Source: DATFVJ01 sp963851085 (GTDB taxonomy: Bacteria > Actinomycetota > Actinomycetes > Streptosporangiales > Streptosporangiaceae). Taken from it: 64,000 bases of DNA. The notes beneath the pieces were generated by a model that worked only from the letters and a program-made list of their open reading frames with translations, had not been told where the DNA came from and did no database searches. Where the stretch lies: NCBI GenBank assembly GCA_963851085.1, contig CAWKNX010000023.1:434001-498000 (forward strand). Reading direction: 5' to 3'. Positions 55,920 through 64,000 of the stretch are shown piece by piece. Made by a program: the position numbers and the translations under genes. Positions within the stretch are counted from its first letter, which is position 1; every line of letters begins with the position of its first letter.

Positions 55920-56726
55920 GCGTTCTGGACGAGATTCTGGCCTGTGTGCGATGCGGATCTCGCCGAGCGGCAGCGGCGCACCAGTCTGGATCGTCTGAAG
56001 GAGATGGCCCGCGATGCACCGTCGACGCGGAATGCGCTGGCCGCTCTCAATGGCGACGATGTCGCAGTGATCGCCGAGGTGAAACGAGCGAGCCCGTCCA
56101 AGGGCGAGCTCGCGGCGATCGCGGATCCGGCGGCGCTTGCCCGTGATTACGCGGCGGGGGAGCGCGGATCATCAGCGTGCTGACCGAGCCGCGCAGATTC
56201 GGCGGCAGCCTGGCAGACCTGGCCGCCGTGCGCGGCTCCGTCGAGGTACCCGTGCTGCGCAAGGACTTCATCATCAGCTCATACCAGCTCTGGGAGGCGC
56301 GCGCGCACGGTGCCGACATGGCGCTGCTCATCGTCGCGGCGCTCGACCAGAACGCGCTGATCTCCCTCGTCGAGCGGGCCGAGTCCATCGGCCTGCTACC
56401 GCTGGTCGAGGCGCACACCGCGGAGGAGACCAGGCGCGCCGTTGACGCGGGCGCGAAGGTCATCGGCGTCAATGCGCGGAACCTGGCGACGCTCGAGGTC
56501 GATCGCACGATCTTCGCGCGCTTCGCGCCGCTGATCCCCGACTCCGATCGTGAAGGTCGCGGAATCAGGCGTGCGCGGACCGCACGATCTGCTCGCTTAC
56601 GCCGCGGCGGGAGCCGACGCGGTGCTTGTCGGCGAGAGCCTGGTCACAGGCAAGGACCCGCGCAGCGCGGTGGCCGACCTGGTGACGGCGGGTTCTCACC
56701 CGGCGCTGCGTGGTGACCGCGGATGA
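55916..56726 (+). CDS. trpC: Indole-3-glycerol phosphate synthase TrpC, frameshifted
   Basis: Converts CdRP to indole-glycerol phosphate. GTG 55916 gives MSVLDEILACV, then DLAERQRRTSLDRLKEMARD, VAVIAEVKRASPSKGEL (catalytic Lys) and ISVLTEPRRFGGSLADLAAV. PVLRKDFIISSYQLWEARAH holds the second Lys and VIGVNARNLATLEVD follows. VAESGVRGPHDLLAYAAAGA and DAVLVGESLVTG are in another frame. Shifts near 55950, 56160 and 56548. Restored length is about 269 aa. Its TGA overlaps the trpB ATG. Confidence 0.91.
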
Positions 56727-58073
56727 CGGATCAAGAGTGCCGGCGAGGCGCGCACCGCGGGACGCCGTTAAGGATGCAATCGGGCGTCGGCTCCGTGCCG
56801 GATGCCGACCGGGTCACTTCGGGCCCTACGGCGGGCGCTTCGCGCCAGAGGCGCTGATACCCGTCCTGGACGAGCTAGCCGCCGCCTACCGTGACGCGAA
56901 GGCGGACCAGCAGTTCCAGGCCGAGCTTGATCATCTCCTCCGCACCTACGCGGGCAGGCCGACTCCGCTCACCGAGGCGCCGCGTTTCGCCGCGCACGCG
57001 GGCGGCTGCCGGGTCCTGCTCAAGCGTGAGGATCTCGCGCACACCGGCTCCCACAAGATCAACAATGTGCTCGGGCAGGCCCTTCTCGCCCGCCGGATGG
57101 GCAAGAGCCGGATGATCGCGGAAACCGGCGCGGGCCAGCACGGCGTGGCGACCGCGACCGCTTGCGCGCTCCTCGGCCTTGAGTGCGTCGTCTACATGGG
57201 CGAGGAGGACACCAGGCGGCAGGCGCTGAACGTCGTCCGGATGCAGCATGCTCGGGGCAGAGGTCGTCCCGGTGCGGATCGGCTGCAGGACCCTCAAGGA
57301 TGCCATGAACGAGGCATTCCGCGACTGGGTGACGACCGTCGGGCACACCCACTACTGCATCGGTTCGGCGGCAGGGCCGCATCCGTTCCCTGTCATGGTG
57401 CGCGACTTCCAGCGGATCATCGGCGTCGAGGCACGCCGCCAGGTGCTCGAGCTGACCGGGCGACTGCCCGATGCGGTGGTCGCCTGCGTCGGCGGGCGGA
57501 TCGAACGCGATCGGCGTGTTCCACGCCTTCATCCCGGACGATGGGGTGCGCCTGATCGGCTTCGAGGCGGGCGGAGATGGCGTCGCGACCGGCCGTCACG
57601 CGGCGACCCTCGTCGGCGGATCGATCGGGGATCATCCACGGCATGCGGACCTACCTGCTGCAGGACAGCCGATGGCCAGACGCTGGAAACCCACTCGATC
57701 TCGGCGGGCCTGGACTACCCGGGCGTGGGCCCCGAGCACGCGTGGCTGCGTGACACCGGCCGCGCGACCTACCGCGCCGTCACCGACCAGCAGGCGATGG
57801 ACGCCTTCCTGCTGCTGTGCAGGACGGAGGGGATAATCCCAGCACTGGAGTCCGCGCACGCCTTGGCGGGAGCGCTTGACATCGGCCGCGAACTCGGGCC
57901 GGACGCGATCATGCTGGTGAACGTGTCCGGGCGGGGCGACAAAGATGTAGACACCGCCGCGCGCTGGCTGCACATGACCGCGGACGCGGCAGGAGGGACC
58001 GCGGACGCGGCGCGCTACGGTGCGGGCCCGGCGACGCGCTGTCGCCACCGCAGGGGCGGGAACGCGGCAGTGA
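56724..58073 (+). CDS. trpB: Tryptophan synthase beta chain TrpB, frameshifted
   Basis: PLP enzyme joining indole and serine. ATG 56724 frame: MTDQECRRG, then SGVGSVPDAD leading (after a shift near 56808) into HFGPYGGRFAPEALIPVL. KREDLAHTGSHKINNVLGQA has the PLP Lys, and ETGAGQHGVATATACALLGL and VYMGEEDTRRQALNVVRM follow. After a shift near 57245: GAEVVPVRIGCRTLKDAMNE. After one near 57490: GSNAIGVFHAFIPDDGVRLI. After one near 57628: DGQTLETHSISAGLDYPGVG and the end SGRGDKDVDTAARWLHM. The last frame continues into trpA without a stop; a TGA at 58071 in the alternative frame is the likely true end. About 445 aa. Confidence 0.91.
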
Positions 58074-58918
58074 ACGCCGTTTCCGCGGTCTTCGAGAAGG
58101 CGGCGGCCGACGGCCGGGCCGCGCTGGTCGGCTACCTCCCCGCCGGCTTCCCGTCGGTCGACGGTGCGATTGCCGCCGCGACGGCCATGGCCCAAGCGGG
58201 CGCGGACATGATCGAGATTGGCCTGCCGTACACCGATCCGCTGATCGACGGGCCCGTCATCCAGGAGGCGGTGCACCGGGCCCTCACCGGCGGTGTACGG
58301 ACAGTGGACGTGCTTCGCACCGTGCAGGCGCTGGCGTCGGCCGAGGTGGCCGTGCTCGTCATGACCTACTGGAACCCCGTGGACAGGTACGGCGTGGACG
58401 CATTTGCCCGCGATCTCGCCTCGGCGGGGGGCGTGGGCATGATCACACCCGATCTCAACCCGGAGGAGGCCGGTCCGTGGCTCCGCGCGGCGGACACCTA
58501 CGGGCTCGACCCGGTGTTCGTGGTCGCGCCAAGCTCGACTGACGAGCGGCTGGCGAAGGTGGTCTCGGTATGCCGCGGCTTCGTCTACGCGGCGTCAGTG
58601 ATGGGAGTGACGGGCGCGCGCGCCGTGGTGAGCGAGGCGGCCTCGGGCCTTGTGGCGCGGGTGCGGGCACATACGCCGCTGCCGGTCGGCGTGGGGCTCG
58701 GCGTCAGGGATGGCGCGCAGGCCGCGCGCGTGGCGCAGTTCGCCGACGGTGTCATCGTCGGATCGGCGTTCGTGCAGTGCCTGCTCGGCGTGCAGGACGC
58801 GGGCGCGGGCATCGCCGCGGTCACCGGCCTGGCCGCCGACCTCGCCCGCGGGGTCCGCGCCGCGCGCAAACCGGCGGCTCGATCTGACGACGCGCCATCG
58901 GTCGGCGATAACGGGTAA
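58070..58918 (+). CDS. trpA: Tryptophan synthase alpha chain TrpA
   Basis: 282 aa, intact. Cleaves indole-glycerol phosphate to indole. GTG 58070: MNAVSAVFEKAAADGRAALV. DMIEIGLPYTDPLIDGPVIQ holds the catalytic Glu, and MITPDLNPEEAGPWLRAADT the catalytic Asp region. GFVYAASVMGVTGARAVVSE and LPVGVGLGVRDGAQAARVAQ bind phosphate. The frame is also open upstream through the trpB C-terminus. The GTG overlaps the probable trpB stop. Confidence 0.94.
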   Translation: MNAVSAVFEKAAADGRAALVGYLPAGFPSVDGAIAAATAMAQAGADMIEIGLPYTDPLIDGPVIQEAVHRALTGGVRTVDVLRTVQALASAEVAVLVMTYWNPVDRYGVDAFARDLASAGGVGMITPDLNPEEAGPWLRAADTYGLDPVFVVAPSSTDERLAKVVSVCRGFVYAASVMGVTGARAVVSEAASGLVARVRAHTPLPVGVGLGVRDGAQAARVAQFADGVIVGSAFVQCLLGVQDAGAGIAAVTGLAADLARGVRAARKPAARSDDAPSVGDNG

Positions 58919-58929
58919 CGTCCGGGGCT

Positions 58930-59982
58930 ATGTCGATCGCATTCATCCCGAGCCCGTCCCAGGGCGTGTGGCATCTGGGACCGGTCCCCATACGCGCCTA
59001 CGCGCTGTGCATCATCGCCGGGGTGGTCGTGGCCGTCTGGGTGGCAGAGCGCCGATACAAGGCGATTGGCGGCCGCCCGGGGCTGATTCTGGATGTCGCC
59101 ACCTGGGCAGTGCCGTTCGGCTTGGTCGGCGCCCGCCTGTACCACGTGATCACGGATTACGAACTGTATTTCGGTGCGGGCAAGGACCCGTGGAACGTGT
59201 TCAAGATCTGGGATGGCGGGATCGGCATCCCAGGTGCGATCGCGCTCGGCGCGGTCGGCGCGTGGATCGCGTGCCGCAGGGCCGGCGTCAAGCTGTCGCC
59301 TGTGGCAGGCGCCGCCGCACCGGGCATCGCGCTCGCGCAGGCGATCGGCCGCTGGGGAAACTGGTTCAACCAGGAACTCTACGGGCGGCCGTCCACCCTG
59401 CCGTGGGCGCTCGAGATCTCACCTCAGCACCGCATGGCCGGGTTCGAGAACGTTGCCACCTATCAGCCGACGTTCCTGTACGAGTCGTTGTGGGATATCG
59501 GTGTCGCGCTGCTCCTGATCTGGGCGGCGCGCAGGTTCCTGCTCACCGGTGACCGCATCTTCGCGCTCTACGTGGCGGCGTACGGCGTCGGCCGGTTCAT
59601 CATCGAGTCGCTGCGGATCGACTTCGCGCACCACATCCTCGGCCTGCGGGTCAATCAGTGGGTGGCGATCCTCATCTTCGCCGGCGGCGCGATCTACCTC
59701 TACCGGACACGTGGCAAGGTCGGCCCGGACGTCATCGAGCAGCCCGCACCCGCACTGGCGTCCCCGGCGGGCGCCGTGGCCGCGCCGTGGGGCCACGATG
59801 CCGCGGACATCGCTGAGCCAGGTGCGGACGACGCGCACGCGGCAGCCGCCGACGTCACAGCCGCCGACGTCACAGGCAGCACGGACGTCACGGACGGCGC
59901 GGACGTTACGGACGCCGAGGCACGGAGGGACGAGGACGCGGCGGCGGACTCGCAGACAGCAGAAGCCACCCAGCATCCCTGA
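58930..59982 (+). CDS. lgt: Prolipoprotein diacylglyceryl transferase Lgt
   Basis: 350 aa, intact. Transfers diacylglycerol to the lipobox Cys of prolipoproteins, the step before LspA. Seven TM helices. GLVGARLYHVITDYELYF, the Lgt signature ALAQAIGRWGNWFNQELYGR and YQPTFLYESLWDIG are conserved, as is VGRFIIESLRID. The C-terminal 90 residues are a cytoplasmic Asp/Ala/Thr-rich tail with DVTAADVTGSTDVTDGADVT repeats, often seen in actinobacterial Lgt. ATG 58930, 11 bp after trpA. Confidence 0.94.
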   Translation: MSIAFIPSPSQGVWHLGPVPIRAYALCIIAGVVVAVWVAERRYKAIGGRPGLILDVATWAVPFGLVGARLYHVITDYELYFGAGKDPWNVFKIWDGGIGIPGAIALGAVGAWIACRRAGVKLSPVAGAAAPGIALAQAIGRWGNWFNQELYGRPSTLPWALEISPQHRMAGFENVATYQPTFLYESLWDIGVALLLIWAARRFLLTGDRIFALYVAAYGVGRFIIESLRIDFAHHILGLRVNQWVAILIFAGGAIYLYRTRGKVGPDVIEQPAPALASPAGAVAAPWGHDAADIAEPGADDAHAAAADVTAADVTGSTDVTDGADVTDAEARRDEDAAADSQTAEATQHP

Positions 59983-60208
59983 CGGCTGCCGCGTGGCGCG
60001 CTGTTTGCGCCGCGTGCGGGGGGTCCGGGGGGTCGCCTCCCGGGCTGGCACGGCCCTGACGGCTGCCGCGTGGCGCGCTGTTTGCGCCGCGTGCGGGGGG
60101 TCCGGGGGTCGCCTCCCGGGCTGGCACGGCCCTGACGGCTGCCGCGTGGCGCGCTGTTTGCGCCGCGTGCGGGGGGTCCGGGGGGTCGCCCTCCCGGGCT
60201 GGCACTGC
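59981..60208. repeat. Three tandem copies of a 76/77-bp GC-rich repeat after lgt
   Basis: Units start at 59981, 60058 and 60134 with GACGGCTGCCGCGTGGCGCG and end GGTCGCC(T/CT)CCCGGGCTGGCA. Core GGGGGTCCGGGGGGTCGCC and the GGCTGGCA tail match the 88-bp repeats upstream of mraZ. Copies differ by single G or C counts. The remaining gap to yceI (60276-60568) holds no recognised gene. A 64-codon minus-strand frame (60362-60556) is open but has no family match I can see. Confidence 0.85.
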
Positions 60209-60216
60209 CTCAACGG

Positions 60217-60275
60217 TTTCATGATCGCGGTACTTTGTCCGCGATATTCGCGGAGAAAGTACCGCGATCATGAAA
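60217..60275. repeat. Palindromic hairpin repeat, copy 5, with matched change in both arms
   Basis: TTTCATGATCGCGGTACTTT pairs perfectly with its complement at the right end (20-bp stem). Compared with the other copies, one base is missing from the GGTAAC word and the same base is missing from the opposite arm, so pairing is kept. The loop again contains CGCGATATTCGCG. Confidence 0.9.
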
Positions 60276-60568
60276 GGTCGGCGTTGACCGGTGGGTCGGC
60301 AGTCCCGCAATCGCGGGTCGTGCACCGCGATCAGAAATGCGGCCGAAACGCAGCGGCGGCGTCAGCGTGACAGGTGTCTGGTCGGGTAGCTCTTGTCGTC
60401 GCCGTGCCGCACGTTGAAGCGTGGGTTGCCGGTGCATGCGGCCGCGCGCGAACGATGCGATGCGCCGGCTTGCGCCTGGTCGTCGGAAAGCATGACCACC
60501 GGTCCCCTGGCAGGCGTGTTCGATTTCGTGACGCTGCGCCTGGGCCGGGGTTTCACGCCTGCCGGGAG

Positions 60569-61151
60569 TCAGTCCTCGCGGTCGGCTTCGCCCTCGATCT
60601 CGAGCTTGATCTTCTTGCCAACCACGAAACCGCCGCCTTCGAGCGGCATGTTGGTCGTGATGCCCCAGTCCTCGCGGTCGATCTCGCCGGTCATGCTGAA
60701 GCCGAGGACCTGCTTGCCGCCCATCGCGGCGCGGCTGGTCGATGATGCCCTCGATTTCCACCGTGAGCTCGACCGGGTGGGTGACGTCCATGATCGTGAG
60801 GTCGCCGACGAAGGTGAACTCGGGGCCGTCATGGCCGGTGATGCGCGTGCTGTGGAAGTTGATCTCCGGGTACTTCTCCACGTTGAGGAAGTTCTCGCTC
60901 TTGAGGTCGGAGTCCCTGGCGGGTACACCGGTGTCGATGCTCGCGGTATTGATCACCAGCTCGGCGGACGACTGGAGCGGGTCCTCGGCCACGGTGATCT
61001 TCCCGGAGAACTCACGGAACCGGCCGCGGACCTTGCTCACCATCAGGTGCCTGGCGACAAAGCCGATCGTGGTGTGGTAAGGGTCAAGGGCGAAGGTCCC
61101 GGGCGTCGGGATCGTGATCCCTTCCCACGTCCGGGTGTTTGCGTCGCTCAC
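60569..61151 (-). CDS. YceI family lipid-binding-like protein, one frameshift
   Basis: Restored length is about 193 aa. Lipocalin-like YceI fold that binds isoprenoids in characterised members. Minus-strand start MSDANTRTWEGITIPTPGTF, then DPYHTTIGFVARHLMVSKVR, GRFREFSGKITVAEDP, FLNVEKYPEINFHSTRITGH and VTHPVELTVEIEGII. After a shift near 60735: MGGKQVLGFSMTGEIDREDW and VVGKKIKLEIEGEADRED. No signal peptide, so it is likely cytoplasmic. Divergent from a MarR gene, a pairing common in actinobacteria. Confidence 0.88.
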
Positions 61152-61174
61152 AGCGGGCCTCCTAGACAGGATGG

Positions 61175-61218
61175 TTGAACGCTTGAATGTTTGACCGAGC
61201 AGATGTTACTGATAAAGT
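61175..61218 (+). promoter_or_regulatory. Candidate marR promoter overlapping three TTGA repeats
   Basis: TTGAAC (61175), TTGAAT (61183) and TTGACC (61191) are direct repeats at 8-bp steps. The last can serve as a -35 hexamer with TAAAGT (61213-61218) as -10 at 16 bp. This places possible MarR sites over its own -35 and in the shared region with yceI (102-bp gap). Autoregulation is usual in the family; the operator assignment is inference. Confidence 0.4.
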
Positions 61219-61253
61219 ATTCCCATCGTCAACAATATCCGAGGGAAAGTCTA

Positions 61254-61781
61254 GTGATCACTGATGACCCACGGCTCACCGCGATGGGTCTGCTCGCCGA
61301 GACGTTCGCCGGGCTGCACGCCAAGCTCGCTCCGACATTCGCCGCCCACGGCATCTCACCGATGGAGTTCGAGGTGCTGCTGCGGCTGGCGAGGTCACCG
61401 GCGCGCCGGTCTGCGGATGACACGACCTGGCCGCACAGGCCGACCTGTCCACGAGCGGCGTCACGCGGGTGGTGGACAGGCTCGAGCGGTCGGGGACGGT
61501 GCGCCGCGAGACCTGCCCGTCCGACCGCAGGGGTTCGTTCGCGGTCCTGACCGACGAGGGCGCACGCCGGCTCGCCGACGTGGTGCCCGACCACCTGGCT
61601 GATATTGATGAGTGGTTCACCGGCGCACTCAGTCCCAGTGCAACTTGCCGGATTGCTCGACGCACTGCACGCAATCAGGGACAGCGTACGTCCGGAGGCT
61701 GTGGCGGGGACAGCGGGCCCGACTGTCCCGGCTCCGTCCGCGGCACGGCTGACGTTTCGGGGCGGCCGATGCCGGGGATGA
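61254..61781 (+). CDS. MarR family transcriptional regulator, frameshifted
   Basis: Restored length is about 175 aa. Winged-helix regulator: LLAETFAGLHAKLAPTFAAH and GISPMEFEVLLRLARSP. After a shift near 61415, DLAAQADLSTSGVTRVVDRL is the recognition helix, with ERSGTVRRETCPSDRRGSFA and VLTDEGARRLADVVPDHLAD the wing. After a second shift near 61630, VQLAGLLDALHAIRDSVRPE is the last dimer helix, ending CRG at TGA 61779. GTG 61254 follows GAGGGAAAG. Probably controls the divergent yceI gene. Confidence 0.86.
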
Positions 61782-61882
61782 TTCCGCTGGGTGAGGTAAT
61801 CTCAATCGGATAGCACGAGCAGGGCCAGAGTCGTCCCGGCTGCACTGAGACAGGATCCGCAGGCGAGACGGCAGGAGGTTAA

Positions 61883-64000
61883 ATGGCTCGTGCCAGCGCA
61901 CAGCAGGTCGGGGTCCGGGCGGTCGCCCGCCCGGAACGACCGCCGTGGGCTGTACGACAGCGGCTACGAGCATGACGCATGCGGCGTCGGCTTCGTAGCC
62001 GACCTTTCCGGCCGCCGCAGCCACGACACCGTCGCCAAGGGCCTGTCCGTGCTCCGCAACCTCGAGCACCGTGGCGCGAAGGGCAGCGACCCGGACACCG
62101 GTGACGGTGCGGGCATCCTGACCCAGATCCCCGATGGGTTCTTCCGCGAGGTCGCCGGGTTTGCCCTGCCCGAGCCTGGAGCCTACGCGGCAGGAACGGC
62201 CTTCCTCAGCCGTTCGGCGCCTGACCGTGCCGCGGCCATCGAGGCCATCGAGCGGATCGCCGCGCAGGAAGGCCTGGCCGTACTCGGCTGGCGTGACGTC
62301 CCGCACGAGCCCTCATTCTGCGGCGAGCGGGCGCGCGCCGTGCTGCCGCATCTCGCGCAGTTGTTCGTAGCCGCCGCCGGCGACGGCCAGGCCCGGCGCC
62401 GGCGCCTGTGCACGGGGATCGACCTGGACCGCCGCGCCTTCTGCCTGCGCAAGCGTGCCGAGCACGAGGCCGGGGTGTATTTCGCCAGCCTTTCCGCGCG
62501 GACCATCACCTACAAGGGGATGCTGACCGCGCCGCAGCTCGAGCCGTTCTACCCGGACCTTTCTGACCGGCGCTACGCCAGCGGGCTCGCCCTCGTCCAC
62601 TCCAGGTTCTCCACGAACACGTTCCCTTCCTGGCCGCTCGCGCACCCGTACAGATACATCGCGCACAACGGCGAGATCAACACGATCAGGGGGAACCGTA
62701 ACTGGATGCGGGCGCGCGAGGCGATGCTGGCGGACGGACGTCATCCCGGACGGCACAAGCGGCCGCGGCATCGAGCGGCTGTTCCCGGTGCTCGACGGTG
62801 ACGCGAGCGACTCGGCCAGCTTCGACGAGTGCCTGGAACTGCTGCACATGGGCGGCCGGTCGCTGCCGCACGCGGTGCTGATGATGATCCCGGAGCCGTG
62901 GGAGAACCACGCCGAGATGGACCCGGCGCGCAAGGCCTTCTACCAGTTCCACGGCGCGCTCATGGAGCCGTGGGACGGGCCGGCCTGCGTGGCCTTCACC
63001 GACGGCACGGTGATCGGCGCCGTGCTCGACCGCAACGGCCTGCGTCCCGGGCCGTTACTGGGTAACCGATGACGGCTTCGTGGTGCTCGCCAGCGAGGTC
63101 GGGGTGCTCGACATCGACCCGGCGAGCGTGATCAGGAAGGGGCGGCTCCAGCCGGGCCGGATCTTCCTTGCCGACACCAGCCTGGGCCGGATCGTGGAGG
63201 ACGAGGAGGTCAAGGCCGACTCGCCGCTGCAGCACCCGTACGCCGACTGGCTGCACGCCGGTCTGCTGCACCTGGACGATCTGCCCGACGAGACGCACAG
63301 CGCGGCCGCCGCGGCGAGCGCGAAGAGCGGGCCGGCCGACAGCGACGAACTTGTCAGGCAGCAGCGGCAGCACGGGTACACCGAGGAGGAACTGCGGGTC
63401 ATCCTGACCCCGATGGCGCAGCACCGGTGCGGAGCCCATCGGTTCGATGGGCACCGACACGCCCGATGGCCGGTGCTCTCCGAGAAGCCGCGCCTGGTGT
63501 TCGACTACTTCACCCAGTTGTTCGCCCAGGTGACCAACCCGCCGCTGGACGCGATCAGGGAGGAGCTCGTCACCTCACTCGCGTCCGCCATCGGGCCGGA
63601 GGGCAACCTGCTGCGGCCCGGGCCCGGCCTCGTGCAGGCAGATCGTGCTGCCCTTCCCGGTGATCAGCAACGCCGACCTGGCGAAGATCGTCCACATCAA
63701 CGAGGACGGCAACCTGCCCGGCTTCGCCGCGTACGTGGTCGACGGCCGCTACCGGCTGGTCGGTGGAGGCGACGCACTGGCCGCGCGGCTGGCCGAGATC
63801 TGTGCGGACGTGTCCGGCGGCGATCGCCGGCGGCGCCCGGATCATCGTTCTTTCCGACCGAACGGCTGCCGAGACCTGGTCCGGCCGCGACCGTGCGCCG
63901 ATCCCGTCGCTGCTTCTCACCGGTGCGGTGCATCACCATCTGATCAAGGAGAAGACCCGTACCCGGGTGGGCCTGGTGGTGGAGGCGGGTGACGTCAGGG
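61883..64000 (+). CDS. gltB: Glutamate synthase large subunit GltB, N-terminal part, frameshifted, runs off window
   Basis: NADPH-GOGAT alpha chain. ATG 61883 sits 4 bp after AGGAGGTT. DSGYEHDACGVGFVADLSGR contains the N-terminal nucleophile Cys after a propeptide. LEHRGAKGSDPDTGDGAGIL, HSRFSTNTFPSWPLAHPYRY and IAHNGEINTIRGNRNWM form the glutaminase domain. WDGPACVAFTDGTVIGAVLD with RNGLRPG and VILTPMAQ follow. The sequence reaches only the start of the central domain (VISNADLAKIVHINEDGNLP). Shifts near 61930, 62755, 63065, 63445, 63640 and 63830. The same place after lgt as in Streptomyces. Confidence 0.92.

Overview
This window is high-GC DNA from an actinomycete (Actinomycetota). The gene order points to a Frankiales/Streptosporangiales-like lineage, but the sequence alone does not fix the genus. 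Supporting signs are the complete dcw cell-wall/division cluster ending in ftsZ-pgeF-yggS-sepF-yggT-divIVA, MurE with the DNPR motif of meso-diaminopimelate enzymes, PriA instead of separate HisA and TrpF, a T-box in front of ileS, and the trio of RsbW-type ATPase, XRE/DUF5753 regulator and DUF574 methyltransferase.

Layout. 1-21920 is the dcw region: mraZ (with a four-repeat MraZ operator), rsmH, ftsL, ftsI, murE, murF, mraY, murD, ftsW, murG, murC, ftsQ, ftsZ, pgeF, yggS, sepF, yggT, divIVA. 21921-26809 is accessory: a large unknown membrane protein with two cysteine modules, then a 2.05-kb insertion sequence sitting in the loop of a palindromic repeat. 26810-36592 carries ileS (minus strand, T-box controlled), a TraR/DksA protein, lspA, rluD and dnaE. 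36887-39428 holds an ABC exporter and a small membrane protein. 39465-45153 is the histidine cluster hisD-hisC-hisB-hisH-priA-ridA-hisF. 45207-50702 has regulatory genes, hisI, a Trp-operon-associated membrane protein and an atypical response regulator. 50703-52424 is a repeat-rich stretch without recognisable genes. 52425-55749 has three membrane proteins. 55916-58918 is trpC-trpB-trpA, followed by lgt, a divergent yceI/marR pair and the start of gltB, which runs off the window.

How the genes work together. The first third makes lipid II (murC-G, mraY), flips and polymerises it at the septum (ftsW, ftsI) and builds the divisome and polar growth machinery (ftsZ, sepF, ftsQ, ftsL, divIVA). The his and trp clusters share the bifunctional isomerase PriA, so no trpF is needed. 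lspA and lgt are the first two lipoprotein-maturation enzymes.

A dominant property of this sequence is single-base frameshifts. Roughly thirty of the fifty-odd genes, mostly essential ones, are broken by one-base indels, many of them an extra C or G in a short C/G run, while protein similarity continues unchanged in the next frame. Near-identical tandem repeats also differ by single-base indels. I read this as an uncorrected draft sequence rather than decay, and I annotate such genes over their full span as frameshifted CDS. Their coordinates are the ends of the reconstructed gene.

The other striking theme is repeats. There is a hairpin family with core CATGATCGCGGTAACTTTT (five loci, one split by the IS), a second GC-rich hairpin family (three loci), a fourfold tandem copy of the sepF translation start, and several in-frame protein repeats.
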